Shown here piece after piece: positions 40,801-64,000 of a stretch of 64,000 nt of DNA. Position 1 is the stretch's first letter. The number at the start of each line of letters is the position of its first letter. Origin of the DNA: Ficedula albicollis (Eukaryota > Chordata > Aves > Passeriformes > Muscicapidae); the NCBI RefSeq assembly GCF_000247815.1, contig NC_021675.1, forward strand, positions 62,825,468-62,889,467, in the 5' to 3' direction. Both the position numbers and the translations under genes were made by a program. The notes under the pieces are model-generated. The model did no database searches. It had not been told where the DNA came from and saw only the letters and a program-made list of their open reading frames with translations.

Positions 40801-42047
40801 CATGGCTCATATGTGTCTCACAACTGATAATTTCAGCACTAACAGCAATGATCTGCTCAGTGCCCATGAATATCACACTTGAATTTTGTGCTGTGTAACA
40901 GCTCAGTCCAGTGTGATGGGGGCACCTCATTGCTGGTGGTGATGAAGATGAGAAGTGGGCAAAGGCCACAAACAGCACTGAGGAGGGAACAGTCTGGGCC
41001 ATCCCTACCAGCAGTGAAATAATTTCTTGCTGATTCCTTCGAAAAGACCTGAGGAACCTTCTGAAACCTTCTGGCACTGGTTGCTATGTAACCTTATAAA
41101 GCAGATGTGCCTGTGCTGCCACAGCTTTGGGGCACCTGGGCGCCAGGACTGCAGTGCTTGCCGAGGTGGAAAAGCAAGGTTTTGCTCATTAATGTCATTT
41201 TTATTTTTCTCTTATTGAACTTACCCACAGTGCTGTGTTTGTTGTACACCTGGGCCTTCTCAGAAAATCTTGTGTACAATGTGCAGCTTTTGTTTTGAGA
41301 GGTGTGGAACGTGCAATACAAACTGTCCCAGCCAAGCACTTGTGGCAGGCCCTGGTGTTTATGCAGTGAAGCACTTGTGAGGGGCTTGGTGGAGGGCAAG
41401 CACAGATTGGGGACTGGGTGAGAAATGGTGGAAGGGGAAGATGCGAGTGGGAAACACCCCCAAAGAACAAAGCTCCAGAGCTCCAGCCCTGCCCAAACCC
41501 CACCCAGTGTCATGCTCTGCTTGCACAGGCACCGCTGGCCAGAAGGGACGAGTCATGGGCATCCTGAGGAGCCTGGGGGCCCTGGCCAGAGCCTTGGGAC
41601 CCATCCTGGCAGCTGCAGGTGAGTGTGGCCTCATGTTCTTCCTGCCTTTGGCACCAGACAGCCCAGCTGGGGCAGAAGGGGCACAGGAGCTCCCTGCATG
41701 GGGTCAGAGCCCCTGCGCAGCTTAGGGTAAAGGGACAGAGGAAGGGGAAGCAGCCTCAGAGCTTGGGCTGATGTTAACACCAAGCAAGCCAGAACCAAGC
41801 TCCTGGCACCCTCTGGCTCAACCAGGGGGCAGTAGTTCTGCTCAGCTGTGCAGGTTCTGTGTGAGCATGACAGCTTTGAGGGCATTCACACATCTGCAAG
41901 GACAAGCACGGTTACAAGATGAATCCTCTTTCTTTTGCAGTTTACTGGCTGGCTGGGGCAGAGATTTGCTTCACTGTATGTGGAGCTTTTTTCCTTCTCC
42001 CCTTGGCTCTACTCAGGTCTATAAAACAGCAGACAAAGGAGGAGTAG
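22824..42047 (+). CDS. MFSD10: MFSD10 major facilitator transporter, complete (12 coding exons)
   Basis: Coding exons: 22824-22994, 24222-24318, 27753-27856, 28654-28812, 29967-30155, 34726-34834, 35427-35538, 36848-36956, 38488-38578, 40588-40635, 41529-41618 and 41941-42047 (TAG). All are GT-AG and in phase. They give 461 residues (human about 455). The start ATG has a strong context (gggaccATGG). Visible hallmarks are a first helix at about residues 24-48, motif A SDHWGRR near 111-117 between helices 2 and 3, GGISKGN near 150-156, and the motif C-like GVAFSLGFTLGP near 181-192. Others are LPETLP after helix 6, YFLYLFLFSGLEYTLSFLTHQRF in the second half, and GYARRI in the helix 8-9 loop. 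MFSD10 (TETRAN) is a 12-helix transporter related to drug:H+ antiporters; organic-anion efflux has been reported for the human protein. The N-terminus is serine-rich and differs from mammals. The gene converges with ADD1, as in human. Confidence 0.97.
23797..23896. repeat. 50-bp tandem duplication in MFSD10 intron 1
   Basis: Units 23797-23846 and 23847-23896 share tctgcatctgcaaacttctg through aacagtctatgtgta, with about two differences. Confidence 0.93.
24620..25262 (+). mobile_element. CR1 LINE fragment, sense, 3' end
   Basis: Decayed CR1 in the MFSD10 intron after exon 2. It contains 'acattcagttttgggcccca', 'agcaggctgcccagagcagt', 'ggttggagtaggtgacctcc' and the terminal 'aattatcctgtgatctt'. 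The order and 3' end match the CR1 reverse-transcriptase end and UTR. Confidence 0.88.
30325..30482 (-). mobile_element. CR1 LINE 3' UTR fragment, antisense
   Basis: The plus strand reads ctcatagaatattttggttt, gaagggaccttaaagatcac, then ctgccacaggcagggacacc and ttccactagaccagattgat. This is the reverse complement of the classic avian CR1 3' end, including the ATAGAAT terminal motif. It lies in MFSD10 intron 5. Confidence 0.92.
32842..33091. repeat. Compound tandem duplication (44-bp and 103-bp units)
   Basis: The block ggacaatgttttcattctgg with gagattaaatcatttctag starts at 32842, 32886 and 32989. The first two copies are 44 bp apart. The second and third are 103 bp apart and include a shared extension (accattgtttctatggcaaa, then an A-rich stretch and attatgtgca). 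This implies two successive duplication events. Confidence 0.93.
36493..36583. repeat. 45/46-bp tandem duplication in an MFSD10 intron
   Basis: Units 36493-36537 and 36538-36583 share gcccatggcacagattttgg and cagcacag-gtcatt. The second unit has one extra C. Confidence 0.9.
39461..40000. repeat. (CCCTT)108 perfect pentanucleotide array
   Basis: 540 bp of perfect CCCTT units in the MFSD10 intron between exons 9 and 10 (38579-40587), followed by a slightly imperfect unit. The plus strand is pure pyrimidine and the minus strand pure purine (AAGGG), so it could form triplex (H-DNA) structures. Frames reading FPSLP or REGKG repeats are artefacts of the array. Confidence 0.98.
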
Positions 42048-42641
42048 GAAGGAACCACAAAACCATCACCAGCTTTCCAAGGACCTCTGCAAGACCTGAC
42101 TCTTGGCACCTGACTGCTGAGCAAATGGGAAAAGGAAGATTTTGATGTTCTGGAAGGAGATACACAATGCCCATTTGCAGTAACAGCACACAGCAGTTAT
42201 GTTTAAGGTGGCCTCCCAGCCAGCTGGGTGAGCTTTGCAAACAGAAAACAGACACACACCCCCCCCGAAGAGCTGAGTAAGGCATGAAGAGCAGCCGAGC
42301 AGTAGAGACAGCACAGGAGCAGCAGGCCTGGAGCCCTCCCCACTGCCCAGGTGCTGTTGCACACAGGGCTCTGCAGGGCTGGGCTGGCACAGAACAAACC
42401 CTCAGGCCCACACTGCTGCAGTTTTTGTACAAGTGGTACGAGAGCTCTGCGAATGCTGCATCCACACCTGCAAACCTGATGGTCAAACAAAGCAGAAGCA
42501 CACTACAGGCTGCCTGGTACCCCACTGGTACTTTGGCACAGGTGGACTGTTTTTAATATACAATTAAATTTGTAGAGATGTTTTATACTTCTAATACTGT
42601 GTGATGTTTTTGATGACCAAGCCCTGTTCTTTTTGCATTAC

Positions 42642-42647
42642 AATAAA
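42642..42647 (+). terminator. MFSD10: MFSD10 poly(A) signal AATAAA
   Basis: Canonical AATAAA about 595 bases after the MFSD10 stop, followed by the T/G-containing stretch cagtcctgtggtcagttc. It defines a roughly 0.6 kb 3' UTR. The ADD1 poly(A) signal faces it about 360 bp away. Confidence 0.85.
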
Positions 42648-43007
42648 CGGTTACATTGAACAGTCCTGTGGTCAGTTCATTACAGCTGTTACACACCTCT
42701 GAACTGAACATTCCTGGCAAAAAAGGAGCCAGAATTTTACCCAAGGTGCCAAAGGCCTTCTTGAGGGAGCCAGCCATGGATGACAGCAGCATGCTGACCC
42801 CATCTAAGAGATGGGGAAGGAACTTCCACTAGGCTCTGCCCACTGCTGAGCTGGGAATCTCTGGCAAGGGAGCCCTGCAGTAGCCAATTTGAGAATTTTC
42901 TGAAAATGAAAGCCATCACATTAATCATTAAAAGAAAACTAAGCAAATGTGGCTACAGAATAAAAGTACAAGTTTTGAAAGCAGACCATTATTTTTTTTT
43001 AAAGAGT

Positions 43008-43013
43008 TTTATT
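43008..43013 (-). terminator. ADD1: ADD1 distal poly(A) signal (AATAAA on minus strand)
   Basis: TTTATT on the plus strand, read as AATAAA on the minus strand. This gives ADD1 a 3' UTR of about 2.1 kb (45123 down to about 42990). The UTR span is open of other genes. A nearer signal may exist, so this is the likely distal end. Confidence 0.65.
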
Positions 43014-45123
43014 TATGAGTAGAACTTAATGATACAAGAAAGAAAGAAAAATACAGGACTTTATTCTGCCCCAAAGTGTGTAACCATACCATACATGACT
43101 ACATTTCATATTGTAATACAAAGAACTAAAAGAACAAACTACAAAATTTGAAATTAAGAGTCATTGCATATGTGGTCAAGATAAATGGAGGGACCTCAGT
43201 AAAGAACTGAAACATACAGCAATCAGTCATTTAGTTACGACCCTGCAATAAAACACAACTTAGCAAAATAAGTGTTGTTTGCTTCCTAGTGTACAAGGAC
43301 ATACAATGTTAGAGCAGAAGCTGAAAGCCATTGGTGCCATGCAGTCCTGCCTGAGCGCTGCTGTCCGGGGCTCCGGCCCAGTGCCCGCTGCTCTGTCCCA
43401 CACCGGCCCCACACCTTGCCCACGGCCCCAGTGGCCACCTCCAAACCTCTGTTCTCACTTGAACACTGACAGCTCAATTCCACTTCCAGTTGTTCCCCTC
43501 TGCTGCCCAAAACCAGCCCGAGGCATCGGCACCTCCCAGCCTGACACAGGCCTTGCTCTGTCACCCAGAGCTGCCTCCAGCCGCTCCACCCACCCGGCCC
43601 TCCGTGCTTTCTGCTGCATGAATGTAAGGCATTAGTTCTCTGCTATTTTACCAATTGCAACATTTAATATTGTCCTAAAAGGTTACATCCATGTTCTGTT
43701 GTGTTACAGACACTTACTGTGAGTCAGTGTGTTGCCCTCACCCCCACGGGATGTTGGGGTTTGCTGCTGTTAAACCTGAAATGCAAATTGTAGAAACCAG
43801 AGCTGGTCACTGCCCCGCCGGCCCTGGGCCGGGGAAGGGCACCTGCTTCCCGGAGAACTCCGCAAGCTTGACCTACCTGATCTTACACTACTTTTATAAT
43901 TAGTGATAGACAGAAGCATGGCAAGAACTGGGAAACGGTGAACTCAGTGGTGAGAGTGATTTGCCATGCTGCACATTAAACAAACATTTATAGCAAACAG
44001 TGAAAATACACCTTTAAGGTTACACAGGATTTCTGTACTTGACCGCTGGCAACAACAACAAAAAGATTTAAAGAAATGCCAGCTTTTGTAAGTGAAAATA
44101 TAATTACTATAAAACAAGGTGAAATACCCAGTGTAATGCATTTACATTTTTATCAGTGGGAAGGAACACAAAAGGCTGCACATGGGGTTCATGCACAGCA
44201 AGGTTGCATGTGCAACAAAGGGATTTCGAAGAGGATGAAAAAAACTGTGCTAAGGCCCAAAATACACCTGCCCATGCTCCACACCACCAGCTGAAAAACT
44301 TTTGAAATACTTCTACTTCAGTTACTTTTTAACCTTTTCTAACAGCCAAATCACCACATGACTCAGCAAGGCAAGAGCAAAGACAGATTTCCCTTCAACT
44401 GTGATTCACTAGAAAGAAAAAAAACAGGCCAAGACTGGGCTCTTTGAACACACAACATGAGTGGAACACACCACGGACATTTCAGTCCTAGACATCAAAG
44501 ACTGATTTCACCAGCCAGTTATAAAATAAAACAAAGTGAAAAACACCTTCATTTTGTAACAACAGTGAGAAGGGGAAAGAGAGGAAGCAATGGAGAGCCT
44601 CAAAGCTTGGCCAAACCACAACCTGTACTCACAAGCTTGCAGAAGTTTACATGTCAGTTCAAGAATTCACCCCCCTTGAGAACACCACTGCAAAAGCATC
44701 CTCTCTAAAAGTCAAAAGTTAAGAAATTTACTTGTGACTTGGAACAGAATATTGGAAAGAATACTTCTTGTGGTAAGCAATGGGTGTTTTATTTTTAATT
44801 GTGAATTTTTTATATTCTTTTGCAAAGCAGTGCAGGCTTTAAATTAAAAATAGTGAATCAATGCCTTCCACATGGAAGTCATTTACATTTGATTACTAAC
44901 TAGGGATCAGATCTGTGGCAGCTGCTGAACACACAGGATTAGCACCTTTTTGGACATGAGTTTCTGGTTATAACCCTAAACAATCAAGCCATAACTTGAG
45001 GGGCTGGTTGGATTAATTGTGGCATTCATTTACATAGTAAGACAAAACACTCAGTACGATCTGGTACATTCTAGTGGTTAATGGATTTTAAAATATGACA
45101 GTGTTTCTGCAGTGGGTTGGCCT

Positions 45124-62276
<17,153 letters not shown>

Positions 62277-64000
62277 CTGTAACATCAAGAACAGTTGCAG
62301 AGTCAGAACTGCTGTAATGGCTACAGACACTCAGAGCAGCAAAGTCACATCACAGTTGATCATGCATCATACAGAGCAGAGAACTGAACCAATGATTGCA
62401 TTCTTCTATTCACTCCTAAGACTAAGTTGCTTTCTTCTTCAGTAATATAAACTATACCTTCAGATACATTTCTAGAGATCAGAACCATTCTATCAAATAA
62501 GTAACAACAACAACTAGAGAACCAGTTAACTTGCAAATAACTTCTACCCAAATCAATGCCATTCCTATGTGCAGTTCAGAGATTATGAAGACTGAGGGGT
62601 TTTTAAGCTGGTTTTTGGTGCACTTGACGACACTGACAGCTTATGAAGACTGAGGGGTTTTTAAGCTGGTTTTCTCTGCACTTGACCACACTGACAGCCG
62701 CAGTGTTTTGTGTTTCTAAAAACCACCTGCTTCTCACTTTACAAATAGATATATCAAGACAGGAGTAGGAAAATGCCAATATAATTACATATTTTTAAGG
62801 CCATTTTTAATCAGAAATTTCTCAATGAGTTTAAACTTGTTTAAACAGGACACTATTCCCTTACCCAAACAGAAGTAGAGCAAGATCTAAGGCATGAGCT
62901 TTAAACCCTGTTACTGCCATTTTCATTTTCTGCACTGGGTGTTTTTACAAAATAACACAAGAGAGACAGAGAGATCATTGATTCAATCCTCTGGTACCCA
63001 ACAAACATCAAAGCGAACTTAAAGCATAAGATGACAGAAGTATGAAAAGCAATGTGATGTCACTAACCAGGTTTAGTGAATGACTCTGTACTGTGAAGCA
63101 AGAGTGGGCATCACCAAAGTTTTGCATTAAAACAAGCTACTTCAGCAAAATGATGTTACCAGAATTAGTTTCTGCACAAACAAAGAGCTGTACCAGCACA
63201 GCAACCTAAAGGAACAGTTTGGTGATGTCAAATATTTTATAACTCATAGCTCAGAAGGTTACAAAAATATCCCAAACACAAGCTTTAAGCGCTTCATGGG
63301 TTCTTCATAGAAGGTTGCTTTATTTGATCTGTGCATTTAGTATGGAGTCCTGTTCAATTTGATGCACAACTAAGTCATTATCTTGATATATTTACTTTGT
63401 AGAGTGTCCTAAATTTCCAATCACTATTGCATAGAAAATGCACCGAACAGTAAAGCAAACCTGTTTATAGAGCAAATGCTATGCATTTTTTCCTGAGTAA
63501 CTTCAAGAAACAACAAGATAGCCAGAAACTGTCAGACTTCAGAAAGCAACAGAATTTTAAAATGTTTTGCAACTGTAAAGTAAAAAATGGAATGAACATG
63601 GAGCTGTGAAATACTCACTGATGATTATCTTCTCAGATAAAAACTACTCCAGCTTTTTATTAAAGATAGTTTTTAGTCAAAACATATATATATAAACAAC
63701 CTCAATATAACAAGCCACTTTTTCTTTAGGTCAATAGCAAACATTAAAAAATTTAAATACACGAACCTGTTATACTGTATGAAATTATCTATTGCTTCAG
63801 TATATCATTAAACAAGACTAGTTTGTGACAAAGAATTTTGCTTCAGTTTTTCACTGATAATTTCAAATATGAAATACTACCTACTTTGTGAGCTGAGGCT
63901 GAAAAACACAAACTGGTCCAAACATATACATAGCTTTAAGCTATGGTAAAAACTCTATTTGATCAAGATAAATCTGCATCACTATAGATCAATATAACAA
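62277..64000 (-). other. ADD1 intron to right edge: no further exon recognised
   Basis: I looked for the preceding adducin segment (the serine-rich stretch before the WTKEDG exon) and did not find it, so it should lie beyond 64000. The region is AT-rich and contains one 58-bp tandem duplication. Confidence 0.6.
62583..62698. repeat. 58-bp tandem duplication in an ADD1 intron
   Basis: Units 62583-62640 and 62641-62698 both read ttatgaagactgaggggttt onward to cactgacagc. They differ at three or four positions near the middle. Confidence 0.95.

Overview
This is a vertebrate nuclear window, most likely from a bird. It holds intron-split genes with GT-AG junctions, many decayed CR1 non-LTR retrotransposon (LINE) fragments in both orientations, no Alu- or L1-like sequence, and fairly compact introns. 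Three genes are recognised from their conceptual proteins. In order they are NOP14 (+, 3' half, entering from the left edge), MFSD10 (+, complete, 12 coding exons) and ADD1/alpha-adducin (-, C-terminal half, leaving at the right edge). This order and relative orientation match human 4p16.3 (ADD1, MFSD10, NOP14).

Layout: 696-14321 holds ten NOP14 coding exons, with a poly(A) signal at 14496. One 5.2 kb NOP14 intron carries a long antisense CR1 copy that contains a near-perfect 768-bp tandem duplication. 14.5-19.6 kb is intergenic, with a sense CR1 relic and a 52-bp duplication. A CpG-rich stretch, interrupted by a 656-bp pure poly-C run (19898-20553), is the likely MFSD10 promoter and first exon. 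MFSD10 coding runs 22824-42047, and one of its introns contains a perfect (CCCTT)108 array. MFSD10 and ADD1 converge tail to tail, with poly(A) signals at 42642 (+) and 43008 (-).

ADD1 occupies 43.0-62.3 kb on the minus strand. Its last exon encodes the MARCKS-like tail. Two alternative exons are visible. One is a 93-bp (31-residue) cassette. The other is a 34-bp exon ending the protein in ...EYLLP-stop, the equivalent of the short mammalian alpha-adducin isoform. One ADD1 intron holds a second near-identical tandem duplication (770 bp) carrying an exon-like open frame I cannot name. The intron between the 34-bp exon and the last exon holds a 747-bp pure poly-C run bounded by poly-A.

Roles from known biology: NOP14 acts in 18S rRNA processing and small-subunit assembly in the nucleolus. 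MFSD10 is a 12-helix major-facilitator transporter. ADD1 caps actin and joins it to spectrin at the membrane. Nothing suggests they share a pathway; their proximity is ancestral synteny. I found no convincing new multi-gene system. The items most worth checking are the duplicated exon-like frame inside ADD1, the two poly-C blocks (probably assembly or sequencing artefacts), the CCCTT array, and the paired ~770-bp duplications.
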